From positions 2,480,001 to 2,544,000 of the forward strand of contig NZ_JAUCES010000005.1 in NCBI RefSeq assembly GCF_030348825.1: 64,000 nucleotides of DNA. The letters are read 5' to 3'. Of the stretch, positions 52,206 to 60,721 are shown piece after piece. The notes under the pieces were generated by a model. It did not search any database. It was not told where the DNA came from and saw only the letters and a program-made list of their open reading frames with translations. Made by a program: the position numbers and the translations under genes. The stretch is from Fictibacillus sp. b24 (GTDB lineage: Bacteria; Bacillota; Bacilli; Bacillales; Fictibacillaceae). Numbering within the stretch: the first letter of the stretch is position 1; each line of letters begins with the position of its first letter.

Positions 52206-52985
52206 ATGGTTTATTGGATTCTTCTACAAAAGAGCTTTATGCGAAATATGCAGTATAAAGTTGCCCATTTGATCAATAATGCGGCCAGTGCCATCTTCGG
52301 CTTCGTATTTATCGCGATATGGGTCGGTGTATTACAAGGTAAAGAGAATGAAAGTCCCTACAGTGCACTTGACATGACGTATTACATTGCTGCGGTTCAA
52401 TGCATCCTTTGGCTCTCAGGATTTCTTACAGCGGGACTGAACATTCAAAACGGCGTAAGAAATGGCGCCATTTCATTAGAACTCGTAAGACCTACCAATT
52501 TTTTTCTGTATGTTACCTCACAAGAAGCTGGCCGGTTATTGTATAACTTTTTCTTTCGTTCCATTCCGATTGGGCTTGTTTTTGCACTAACAGTTGGTTT
52601 CTATGTACCTCAACACGTACCAAGTTATCTATTTTTATGTATTTCAATCTTTTTAGCTATAATCATATCTATCAATCTACACTACTTGGTTGGGATCAGT
52701 GCTTGCTGGACAACTGAGATTGACTGGGCACATTTTGTTAACTTCACCTTACTAATAGGTCTTGGCGGACAGCTCGTACCCATCGATTTACTTCCTGCCC
52801 CACTGTCTTTTATCACACCTTATTTACCTTTTGCTGGAGCAATCTATTATCCGGTAATGATTTTCCTTGAAAAAGTTTCGAGCGAGGTTTTATTCATACA
52901 GCTTTTTTGGGCTGTTTTATTAACGCTCATGAATTTGTGGCTCACCGAAAAAGCACGCCACAAATTAGAAATACAAGGAGGATAA
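52206..52985 (+). CDS. ABC-2 type permease (DUF990 family), first subunit
   Basis: 259 residues, six TM helices, with the ABC-2 pattern (GVRNGAISLELVRPTNFFLYV). First gene of a three-gene exporter operon, followed by a second permease three bases on. Substrate unknown. Confidence 0.85.
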   Translation: MVYWILLQKSFMRNMQYKVAHLINNAASAIFGFVFIAIWVGVLQGKENESPYSALDMTYYIAAVQCILWLSGFLTAGLNIQNGVRNGAISLELVRPTNFFLYVTSQEAGRLLYNFFFRSIPIGLVFALTVGFYVPQHVPSYLFLCISIFLAIIISINLHYLVGISACWTTEIDWAHFVNFTLLIGLGGQLVPIDLLPAPLSFITPYLPFAGAIYYPVMIFLEKVSSEVLFIQLFWAVLLTLMNLWLTEKARHKLEIQGG

Positions 52986-52988
52986 GGT

Positions 52989-53774
52989 ATGAATCTTTAT
53001 ATAAAATTGATTTCGGGAAGCCTGCGATCTCGCATGCAATATAAAATGAACTTTCTTGTATCCTCCTTATCATACGGACTGATTATGGCTGTTGATTTTG
53101 TCTTACTGGCTGCCATACTGCAGCGTTTTGATGATGTAAAAGGTTGGAATCTTTTTGAAGTGGGCTTGTTGTACGGAATCTCATCCGTTGCAATTACTCT
53201 CTACCGAGTATTTTGTGTTGAGGTACATAATTTTGAACGATACATGGTCGAAGGTGAATTTGACAGTCTTCTGATCAGACCCGTTTCTCCTTTATCGCTG
53301 CTCTTAACGAAAAATTTAGATCTGTCACGTATCGGCGGAACTATACAAGGCATACTTATCCTTATTATTTCTATTATCGGTCTGAATTTAGAGAACGTTG
53401 AATTATTTTTACTATTGATTTATTTACCTATATCAATTTTAGCAGGGGTCATTATTTGTTTTTCACTTGGTCTTTTGACCGCAACAATTGCCTTTTGGAC
53501 GCAGAGAATCAAAGATTTTCAAACGTTTACGCTGTACGCACCATTTAATGCAGCCAACTATCCCATGAACATCTATCCGGGCTGGCTGAAGATTATCTTT
53601 TTCACAGTTATTCCAGTCGGATTTATGAATTACACCCCTATTCTTTTTCTGTTGAATAAGGGCGGAAGTCTTTGGAACTTAGCATTGCCTCCGGCGGTTG
53701 CTATCGTTTTTCTATTTCTATCATTACGATTCTGGCATTTTGGAATTCGGCACTACCACAGTACAGGCAGTTAA
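52989..53774 (+). CDS. ABC-2 type permease (DUF990 family), second subunit
   Basis: 261 residues, six TM helices, with the same family pattern (MVEGEFDSLLIRPVSPLSLLL, TIAFWTQRIKDFQTF). Pairs with the first subunit. AGGAGG lies in the end of the preceding gene. Confidence 0.85.
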   Translation: MNLYIKLISGSLRSRMQYKMNFLVSSLSYGLIMAVDFVLLAAILQRFDDVKGWNLFEVGLLYGISSVAITLYRVFCVEVHNFERYMVEGEFDSLLIRPVSPLSLLLTKNLDLSRIGGTIQGILILIISIIGLNLENVELFLLLIYLPISILAGVIICFSLGLLTATIAFWTQRIKDFQTFTLYAPFNAANYPMNIYPGWLKIIFFTVIPVGFMNYTPILFLLNKGGSLWNLALPPAVAIVFLFLSLRFWHFGIRHYHSTGS

Positions 53775-53786
53775 GGAGGTCTACTT

Positions 53787-54755
53787 ATGATTGAAGCTCA
53801 CAAGCTCAACAAGCATTTTAAAATCTATGAAACAAAAAAGGGATTTATCGGATCATTTGCTTCTCTTCTTTCCACTAAACATCACATTGTAAAAGCAGTA
53901 AACGATATTTCTTTTTCAATTGAAGAAGGAGAATTTGTGGGCTATATCGGGCCTAACGGTGCGGGTAAATCTACCACGATTAAGATGCTGTCTGGCATCC
54001 TTCACCCTACTAGCGGAGAAATTAAAGTCGGTGGTCTGAGCCCGCAAAAAAGAAGAAAAGAAGTTGCCAAGAAAATAGGGATCGTCTTCGGTCAGCGTAC
54101 ACAGCTTTGGTGGGACCTTCCTTTAAGGGACTCTTTTGATATTTTAAAAGAAATGTACAAAGTACCTGACGGAAAGTATGAGCAGTTTTTAAAATTATAC
54201 GATGATATGCTTCAGATCGGAAAGTTTATGGATACTCCAGTTCGCAAGCTGTCTTTAGGTCAGCGGATGCGCGGCGATCTTGCAGCGGCGATGATACATG
54301 ACCCAGATGTACTTTTTTTAGATGAGCCTACGATCGGTCTCGATGTAAACGCCAAAACAAGTATTCGAGCTTTCTTGAAAGAACTGAACCAAAATGAGAA
54401 AAAAACAATCCTGTTAACGACACATGATATGGATGATATTGAACAGCTTTGCAGCAGGGTGATCGTGATTAACCACGGACAACTTGTTCTTGATGGAACA
54501 TTAGAAGACCTGCGAAAAAATATTGGATTGCCAAGTGTAATGGAGATCCAATATCGGGTTAAGCCAAATATTAAGGAAATATCGTTAAACGGCATTGAAA
54601 AAATGAAGTGGGAAGAAGAAAAGCTAGTGATTGATTATGACCGCTCGATCATCCCCTCCCCTCTTTTGCTTCAAAACGTAACAAAATGGGGAGAACCAGT
54701 CGATATCCAGATGAAAGAGCCAGATATTGAGGAAGTGATTCAAAAGATTTACTAG
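53787..54755 (+). CDS. ABC-2 exporter ATP-binding protein
   Basis: 322 residues: Walker A GPNGAGKST, signature LSLGQRMRGDLAAA, Walker B VLFLDEPTIGLD, switch His in TTHDMDD, plus a C-terminal DUF4162-like domain (about 245-322). It drives the two upstream DUF990 permeases; lipid, polysaccharide or peptide export is possible. Confidence 0.92.
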   Translation: MIEAHKLNKHFKIYETKKGFIGSFASLLSTKHHIVKAVNDISFSIEEGEFVGYIGPNGAGKSTTIKMLSGILHPTSGEIKVGGLSPQKRRKEVAKKIGIVFGQRTQLWWDLPLRDSFDILKEMYKVPDGKYEQFLKLYDDMLQIGKFMDTPVRKLSLGQRMRGDLAAAMIHDPDVLFLDEPTIGLDVNAKTSIRAFLKELNQNEKKTILLTTHDMDDIEQLCSRVIVINHGQLVLDGTLEDLRKNIGLPSVMEIQYRVKPNIKEISLNGIEKMKWEEEKLVIDYDRSIIPSPLLLQNVTKWGEPVDIQMKEPDIEEVIQKIY

Positions 54756-54764
54756 CTTTAAAAA

Positions 54765-54817
54765 AGCTTGCTGCAACTGACCCATTTGTACGAGTCCGTT
54801 ACGGCAAGTTTTTAATA
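54765..54817 (+). terminator. Terminator of the ABC-2 operon
   Basis: AAAAGCTTGC / GGCAAGTTTTT long-loop stem; weaker than others here. Confidence 0.5.
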
Positions 54818-54852
54818 TGGCAGTTTTTGTAAACTTTGATTTATTGAAAGTG

Positions 54853-54980
54853 GTTGATTTCCGTTCCAGGTGCTCGCTTTCCGCGGGGCAGACGGTGAGC
54901 CACATTTGTACGTTTCACGTATAAGTGTCTCACCTGCCCGCCTGTCCCGCAGGAGTCTCCCACCTTGCACTCCAATCAAC
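54853..54980 (-). repeat. ~128-bp intergenic repeat element, copy 6 (inverted)
   Basis: GTTGATTTCCGTTCCAGGTG, CGCTTTCCGCGGGGCAGACGG, GTGTCTCACCTGCCCGCCTG, AGGAGTCTCCCACC, CACTCCAATCAAC. Both terminal arms intact. Confidence 0.92.
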
Positions 54981-55040
54981 GGTCACAGTAGAAAATAATA
55001 ATGAAGTTGAAAGCAACACCCTTTTTGAAAATTATTCTGC

Positions 55041-55128
55041 AGATAATCTGTCCGTTTCAATAGATAATCTGTCGGATTGATTCATTAATCTGTCCGATTG
55101 AAAAGATAATCTGTCCAATCTAGTCCGT
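55041..55128. repeat. Exact 21-bp tandem array (array C)
   Basis: AATCTGTC occurs at 55045, 55066, 55087 and 55108, exactly 21 bases apart, mostly as AATCTGTCCGATTGAA-type units. It lies between two convergent genes, just past repeat copy 6. Confidence 0.8.
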
Positions 55129-55139
55129 TCATTAAAACT

Positions 55140-55997
55140 TTAGTTTGCTAGCCAATTTTTTAGTTGTTCAAGCTGGTTTAGTGCATCTAGTCTGCCTTGT
55201 TCATAAAGGACTCCGAGTCGTTTTGGGTCCCGCTCCACTCGTTTTACTTTCATCTTCTCTAGCGGACGCAGAACGAATAGATTCCCCTTTTCCTCTTCTT
55301 CCTCTATAAAATCCAAAGTTTCGTTATATTTTAAATAACGGCCTCGTAAGCTTTCATCAAGTCCAGTATACTCAGGGTAAAAACGCTTGGTCACCCACGT
55401 CATTTTCGGCTTCTTCTTGCGATATCCATGGTTTTGCGTGAGTACGACTACTCCTTTTTTCACCCCGTCATCTAAAGCTTTATGAACAGGGATGGGATCT
55501 GCAATGCCACCGTCCATCATGTGCCCACCCGCAAGCTCAACCACAGGAGCAATAAATGGGATCGATGACGAGGCACGCAAAACTTTAGAGATATCCATCT
55601 CTTCATAATCTTCCCTGCTTAAATATACAGGTTTTCCTGTTCTAACATCTGTAACAACCACAACAAAACGCTCTTCTGACTGCTTAAACGCTTGATAATC
55701 AAAAGGTACTAACCGGTTAGGAAGCTCATCAAAAATAAAATCCATACCGAACAATCCCTTTTTCTTAAACAGCCAATTTTTATATGAAATGTATTCTGGG
55801 TGTGAGCTGAATTCCAGGTTAACCGTTCGATTTCTCCCATGTTGTCTGGAAAGATAAGAGACAGCATTACAGGCTCCTGCAGAAGCTCCTATTACATATG
55901 GAAAGTAAAGATTGTTCTCCATGAAAACATCAAGTACACCCGCGGTATATACCCCACGCATTCCTCCACCTTCAAGAATAAGTCCAGAGTTCTCCAA
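55140..55997 (-). CDS. Patatin-like phospholipase
   Basis: 285 residues from TTG 55995-55997 (AGGTGG eight bases upstream; the longer frame begins at GTG 56009, inside that site). Oxyanion hole GGGMRGVYTAGVLD, nucleophile Ser in GASAGACN and the catalytic Asp in DGGIADPIP form the Ser-Asp dyad. It resembles YjjU-like lipid acyl hydrolases, likely acting on phospholipids. Confidence 0.88.
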   Translation of the reverse strand: MENSGLILEGGGMRGVYTAGVLDVFMENNLYFPYVIGASAGACNAVSYLSRQHGRNRTVNLEFSSHPEYISYKNWLFKKKGLFGMDFIFDELPNRLVPFDYQAFKQSEERFVVVVTDVRTGKPVYLSREDYEEMDISKVLRASSSIPFIAPVVELAGGHMMDGGIADPIPVHKALDDGVKKGVVVLTQNHGYRKKKPKMTWVTKRFYPEYTGLDESLRGRYLKYNETLDFIEEEEEKGNLFVLRPLEKMKVKRVERDPKRLGVLYEQGRLDALNQLEQLKNWLAN

Positions 55998-56207
55998 ATT
56001 TGGCACCACCTATTGTTAACTAACTTTACTATTTATGATTTTAATTATATGTAAAAAGCGGGTGGGAAATCCAGTGAAGTGTTTTTATTGCAGAGACCGC
56101 TAATACAGCTAACGTGAAATTATTATTAGCAGTCCGCATCATAAGGACAGATTCTACTTTTTTACTCTCTAATAATACGACTAATAACAGCAGTATATCG
56201 TTTCCGC

Positions 56208-56251
56208 AAAAAGGCGGTATTTCAAAAGTTCATCGCTTTTGAAATACCGCC
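56208..56251 (-). terminator. Strong terminator of the amidase gene
   Basis: GGCGGTATTTCAAAAG-7-CTTTTGAAATACCGCC, a perfect 16-bp stem, then TTTTT on the minus strand. The rest of 56010-56207 shows no gene. Confidence 0.9.
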
Positions 56252-56260
56252 ACTGCTTCA

Positions 56261-57868
56261 TTATTGAAAATATTTAGCCAGTCCGCTCGTTATTCCTGCA
56301 GCTGCTTTTGATTGAAAGGAATTGGTCTTGATCGTCATTTCGTCGGATGGATTAGATAAAAAACCTAATTCAACCAAAACGGCAGGCTGTTTGTTCTCAC
56401 GAAGAACGTGAAAATTTCCAAATCGTACATTTCCGCCTTTAAGTCCTGTGTTCGCTTGAAGCAACCCTGTGTGAACAGAATCTGCTAATTTAATATCTTT
56501 TTGGCCGTAATAAAAGGTTAAAAGGCCTGTTGCTGATTTATCTGCAGCCGAATTATAATGCAAACTTACAAATGCATCTGCAAAATGATAATGGCTAATC
56601 TCTACACGTTTGTTTAATGAGATATAGCTGCTGTCACTGCGTGTCAGTATTACGACGGCACCTGCCTTGCTTAGCTCTGTTGCTAACAATCTCGCACTCA
56701 TCAGTGTAAGATCAGCTTCTAATGTTTTAGATGATTTTCCGACAGCTCCGGGATCATACCCGCCATGACCGGGATCAATAACAATCCTTTTTCCTTTTAA
56801 TCCCCCAAAAGAAGGTTTAGGTACGGGATTTTGATTAGGAGAAGAGGATGTTTGCTGAACAGCTACTAACCATCCAGCAACCCAGGCACTATTACCGTTT
56901 GGCAGCTTTAACTGTATCCAATCATTCTTAGATTGAATATAAGCAAATTCGTCCCCTTGATTAACTTGACCAACAATTAAATATGACGTTGAAGGTCCTT
57001 GCCTGATATTCACACCATCCGCCATAACAACCACCTTTTTCAAAACAGATGCTGGAGGTGCTGCTGGTGGTTTTGATTCAGGTTTTGGACTCGATACTAC
57101 CGGTGAGCTTCCGCTAATAATTGATATATATTGACTCGATACCCATCCTTTTTTTCCGTCAGATGTTTGAATGGACATCCAGCTGCCAGATTCGGATATG
57201 ATTCGAACAGTTGTGCCATTCTTTAAAGAACCAATAATAGGAGCGTTCAAATTTCCTGAGGTACGGAAATTTAAATATGTAGCGGTAACCGTTCCTGATT
57301 TTCCTGTATTCACTGGTTTTGGATCTGCAGGTTTTGGATTTTGAACAGCTGGTGCTTGTCCTGATTGAATCAACAGGTAAGCGTTACTAACCCACCCTTT
57401 TAAAGAACCATATGTAATGTTCGACCACTTGCCCTCTTCTTTTACAACGGTGACAATGGTTCCGTTTTTAAGCGAACCTAGCGCTTTATATTGTGTACCA
57501 GCCCCACTTCGAACATATAAGGAAGTCGCAGTTACTTTTGCATTCTTTGATAAACTTGTTCCGTTTTGAGATTGAGCATTTCGTGATGGAACATTACTTA
57601 TGTTCAAAAACTCAGCACTTACCCAAGCTCTTCCACCATTGAACGCAATGTTTGCCCACCCTTTTTCAGTCTTAAATACCTTAACAGCAGCACCTTTTTT
57701 TAATGAGCCGATTTGTTTGGCAGATGTAGAAGGTTCTGAGCGAACATTTAAGCTTGTTGCATTCACTGTAGCGCTTTTCGTTTCTGCATATGCAGGACTA
57801 ACGTGATACGTAGCCATCATGAGGATCGCAATAAGGAAAATCTGAAAAAATTTCTGATTTACTTTCAC
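56261..57868 (-). CDS. N-acetylmuramoyl-L-alanine amidase with four SH3b repeats
   Basis: 535 residues from GTG 57866-57868 (AGGAG nine bases upstream; the TTG three codons earlier touches the site). Signal peptide (YHVSPAYA-ETK), four SH3b wall-binding repeats (about 30-90, 108-168, 190-250, 282-342) with the NVRSEPSTSAKQIGSLKKG pattern, then an amidase_3 domain (about 362-535): zinc His in DPGHGGYDPG, Glu in TLEADLTL, His in SLHYNSAA, catalytic Glu in VELGFLSN. It cuts the stem peptide from MurNAc (LytC/CwlC type). Confidence 0.93.
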   Translation of the reverse strand: MKVNQKFFQIFLIAILMMATYHVSPAYAETKSATVNATSLNVRSEPSTSAKQIGSLKKGAAVKVFKTEKGWANIAFNGGRAWVSAEFLNISNVPSRNAQSQNGTSLSKNAKVTATSLYVRSGAGTQYKALGSLKNGTIVTVVKEEGKWSNITYGSLKGWVSNAYLLIQSGQAPAVQNPKPADPKPVNTGKSGTVTATYLNFRTSGNLNAPIIGSLKNGTTVRIISESGSWMSIQTSDGKKGWVSSQYISIISGSSPVVSSPKPESKPPAAPPASVLKKVVVMADGVNIRQGPSTSYLIVGQVNQGDEFAYIQSKNDWIQLKLPNGNSAWVAGWLVAVQQTSSSPNQNPVPKPSFGGLKGKRIVIDPGHGGYDPGAVGKSSKTLEADLTLMSARLLATELSKAGAVVILTRSDSSYISLNKRVEISHYHFADAFVSLHYNSAADKSATGLLTFYYGQKDIKLADSVHTGLLQANTGLKGGNVRFGNFHVLRENKQPAVLVELGFLSNPSDEMTIKTNSFQSKAAAGITSGLAKYFQ

Positions 57869-58026
57869 CCGTTTCAACTCCTGTTAGAACGTTCTTTACT
57901 TCCTGTAAATCTTATATCGTCAATCCTCTAACTTTCATAAACCTTTTTCGCTATAACAAAGCAAAACCCTTCCTTATTTCCCTATTTTTATTACTTTTTC
58001 AACATTTTCCCTAAAAATTAGACAAA

Positions 58027-58054
58027 CAAAAAACCCTAAGCCAATGGCTAGGGT
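58027..58054 (-). terminator. Terminator of the HAD gene
   Basis: ACCCTAGCC/GGCTTAGGGT-type stem then TTTTTTG on the minus strand. Confidence 0.65.
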
Positions 58055-58084
58055 AATTTAACTTTATATTATGCTTGCTACAAA

Positions 58085-58123
58085 ATGCCCCGGGGAAAGC
58101 GAGTATCTATAACGGAGATCAAC
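58085..58123 (+). repeat. Remnant of the ~128-bp repeat, copy 7
   Basis: Only the last third remains: TGCCCCGGGGAAAGCGAG, ACGGAGATCAAC. Confidence 0.7.
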
Positions 58124-58156
58124 TCTTTCAAAAACAGCAAGAAATACTAGATCGTT

Positions 58157-58933
58157 TTAAATTAATCCAAAATGCTTCAATCCGTGATAGATCCCGTTCT
58201 CATCAACTGACTTTGTTACATAATTCGCTGCTTCTTTTGCTTCTTTCATACCGTTACCCATCGCGATTCCGGTTCCTGCTGCCGTTAACATCTCAATATC
58301 GTTCAACGCATCACCAAACGCGTATACATTCTCAGGTTTCATGTTCATTTGCTTCATGAACGCTTCAATTCCTTTAGCTTTTGAACCGCCTGTTGGAAGG
58401 ATATCTAATGCATTTTCGTGCCAGCGGATAAAATCAAACGTTCCTTTGTATCCATCACGGTATACATGTTCGTGTTGTTCCTGGCAGAATAATAATACTT
58501 GATAGACTTCATTTTCTTTGTAAAAACCAGGATGATAAACAGGATAGCTCGGCATTAGATTAAACGTGCAGTTCTTAATGATCTCATGATTATCCGCATT
58601 ACTCGTTGCTCTTTCATGATCCAAATAAACAAGAGGATGACCCGCTTGTTCTGCTTCTGCTTCAATCTTTAGTATCGATTCTCTTGATAAAGGCGTTTTA
58701 TGAATCACTTCATCTTTAAATACTACGTAAGAACCGTTAAAACTTACAAATGAATCTACTTCTAATTCTTCACGAATCGGTTCAAACATAAATGGTCCGC
58801 GGCCTGTCGCAATGGCAACATGCACTCCATTCTTCTTTAGCTGTCTGATACTCTCTTTCGTGCTGTCAGGAATTTTCTTCTCATCGTTAACAAGCGTTCC
58901 ATCTATATCAAAAAACACTATTTTGTCATTCAT
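58157..58933 (-). CDS. Cof-type HAD phosphatase (YkrA-like)
   Basis: 258 residues. HAD motifs: FFDIDGTLVNDE, Ser/Thr-loop ATGRGP, Lys in GGSKAKGI and FGDALNDIEML, with the C2-type cap of the Cof/sugar-phosphatase branch. A soluble phosphosugar or FMN-type phosphatase. Confidence 0.9.
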   Translation of the reverse strand: MNDKIVFFDIDGTLVNDEKKIPDSTKESIRQLKKNGVHVAIATGRGPFMFEPIREELEVDSFVSFNGSYVVFKDEVIHKTPLSRESILKIEAEAEQAGHPLVYLDHERATSNADNHEIIKNCTFNLMPSYPVYHPGFYKENEVYQVLLFCQEQHEHVYRDGYKGTFDFIRWHENALDILPTGGSKAKGIEAFMKQMNMKPENVYAFGDALNDIEMLTAAGTGIAMGNGMKEAKEAANYVTKSVDENGIYHGLKHFGLI

Positions 58934-59006
58934 TTCGCATCGTCTCCTGTTGTAAGTTCTACCCTACAATAGTGGTACGATTCCGTATAAATGTCAAATC
59001 ATGCGT

Positions 59007-59945
59007 TTACTTATTAACAGTTCCGCCAATTTTCAATATCCCTTTTTCAGGCATGGAGAGTAAAAAGACGGTTAAAATGATGAGCATGCCTCCTGCTGTT
59101 TGAAAGTTCCCAAAAGCCGTTCCCAACCAAACAACCGAAACGATGGTTGCCACTAATGGTTCAGCACTTCCAAGCAAACTCGTCTCTGTTGATGTAATGT
59201 ATTTTAAGCTGTCTAAGTATAGATAAAACGGCAACAGGGTCCCGAATACCACAACAAATGAAAGCATCCAGAATAAAGACAACGACCAATCAATAAAACC
59301 TGCCTGCCACGGCTGCGTAAAAATCGAAACAGACAATCCTCCCAATAGCATTGCCCACCCTACGATGGTTGCAGACGCGTATCTCTTTAACAGCCGAACA
59401 GGATAAACGGTATAAACAGCGACAGAAACCCCTGACAACACACCCCAGAAGATCGCTTCTTTTGAAACCGTGATCTCGTCTAAACTTCCGTTTGTTAACA
59501 GCAAAAAGGTTCCTGAAAGAGCCATGAGTACGGCAATCCATTCTTTTCGTTTTGGCCATTTTAAAAATTTTAAAGCAAAATAGATTGTGATGAACACTGG
59601 CCCTAGAAATTGAAGAAGAGTTGCTGTCGGTGCGTTACCTGCCTCGATACTTAAAAAGAACGTAAGCTGAGCGCCTAACATTCCTGTTAATGAAAAAATA
59701 ATCAAATCGATTCTGTCTCTTTTGTTTCTCCAAACTTCAAAAATATTATGATGAAGTGAAACAAGGATTAAAAGCAGTGCACCTGCCATCATCATTCGAA
59801 CAGACACTAGCCATGTCGCTGTTACGGCTGAATGGGAGAAGATCCATTCTGCTGCGTTACCGGAGAAACCCCAAAGCGAAGCACCGGCTAATGTCAGTCC
59901 TATTCCTTTCCATCGGGAAAAATCTTTATTGTCTTGATTTCCCAT
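59007..59945 (-). CDS. EamA/DMT family transporter
   Basis: 312 residues from ATG 59943-59945 (GGGTGGTG upstream). Ten TM helices in two EamA halves; GLTLAGASLWGFSGNAAEW in the first and SAEPLVATIVSVVWLGT in the second. Metabolite or amino acid exporter; substrate unknown. It starts ten codons after an alternative ATG without a ribosome site. Confidence 0.85.
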   Translation of the reverse strand: MGNQDNKDFSRWKGIGLTLAGASLWGFSGNAAEWIFSHSAVTATWLVSVRMMMAGALLLILVSLHHNIFEVWRNKRDRIDLIIFSLTGMLGAQLTFFLSIEAGNAPTATLLQFLGPVFITIYFALKFLKWPKRKEWIAVLMALSGTFLLLTNGSLDEITVSKEAIFWGVLSGVSVAVYTVYPVRLLKRYASATIVGWAMLLGGLSVSIFTQPWQAGFIDWSLSLFWMLSFVVVFGTLLPFYLYLDSLKYITSTETSLLGSAEPLVATIVSVVWLGTAFGNFQTAGGMLIILTVFLLSMPEKGILKIGGTVNK

Positions 59946-60071
59946 TACACCACCCGCTCTCTTATGTGCATGCATATTCTCTTTTTTCTATAAAAGTCCT
60001 TCTTCATTATAAAACGAAATTCAGCAATTCCTATATCTTTTATGTATCCGCTAGTTTAAAAGCCTTTACAT

Positions 60072-60111
60072 AAGAAAAGCACTGAACTGGAATCCAGCTC
60101 AATGCTTTTCT
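60072..60111. terminator. Terminator-like hairpin between two divergent genes
   Basis: AAGAAAAGCA-CTGAACTGGA/TCCAGCTCAA-TGCTTTTCTT. No recognised gene ends here. It could belong to an unannotated transcript between EamA and the SASP gene. Confidence 0.6.
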
Positions 60112-60230
60112 TGAAAATAAAAATAGGGGGATGATTTATCATACGGCATGGCTGTGTTTTTGTGTCGGTTTATCAAAAAATATGCGAATACCTACTAAAT
60201 CCTTCATCTATAAAAATATTTTTCTGCACT

Positions 60231-60260
60231 CGCATAATTTTGTAAAAGATATCCAAACTA
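60231..60260 (+). promoter_or_regulatory. SigG-like promoter of the SASP gene
   Basis: CGCATA, 17 bases, CAAACTA, against the TGMATA-N17-CATACTA forespore consensus; about eight bases before AAGGAGG. Confidence 0.5.
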
Positions 60261-60282
60261 GTAATACAAGGAGGTGATACAT

Positions 60283-60486
60283 ATGGCACGTAACAATTCT
60301 AATGAATTATCAGTAGCTGGAGCACAAGCAGCTTTGGATCAAATGAAGTATGAAATCGCTTCTGAGTTTGGTGTACAACTAGGACCTGACACAACATCCC
60401 GTGCGAATGGATCTGTTGGTGGTGAAATCACTAAACGTCTTGTCCAAATGGCAGAACAGCAACTAGGTGGCGGATACCGTCGCTAA
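60283..60486 (+). CDS. Alpha/beta-type small acid-soluble spore protein
   Basis: 67 residues from ATG 60283 (AAGGAGGTGAT before it; a GTG three codons earlier lies inside that site). It has the germination-protease cut site YEIASEFGV and the [18 protein letters not shown]-binding helix. It coats spore DNA. A clear sign that the organism forms endospores. Confidence 0.97.
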   Translation: MARNNSNELSVAGAQAALDQMKYEIASEFGVQLGPDTTSRANGSVGGEITKRLVQMAEQQLGGGYRR

Positions 60487-60507
60487 TAACAGGAATTCTT
60501 TATATGT

Positions 60508-60537
60508 GGGCTGAACTCTTAGGAGTCAGCCCTTTTC
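60508..60537 (+). terminator. Terminator of the SASP gene
   Basis: GGGCTGA/TCAGCCC stem then TTTTCATATTTT. Confidence 0.8.
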
Positions 60538-60664
60538 ATATTTTAGGATATTTACGGTACGTGAACTTTTTACACGTTCACCAGTTAGCCTGCAATTTAC
60601 ACCGATAAACAAGCTGCTTTCAATTAAAAACAGCTTAATTGTAACGATAAGCCTTAATATAGAG

Positions 60665-60713
60665 AAAGCTGGCTTAGTTATGCGCTAATCACATAACCTA
60701 CAAGCCAGCTTTC
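60665..60713 (-). terminator. Terminator of the secreted nuclease gene
   Basis: AAAGCTGGCTT/AAGCCAGCTTT with inner GTTATG/CATAAC stem. Confidence 0.7.
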
Positions 60714-60721
60714 TTGTATAT

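Noticed and set aside
55041-55128. CRISPR array
   Set aside because: The period is 21 bp without spacer/repeat alternation, and no cas gene is present.
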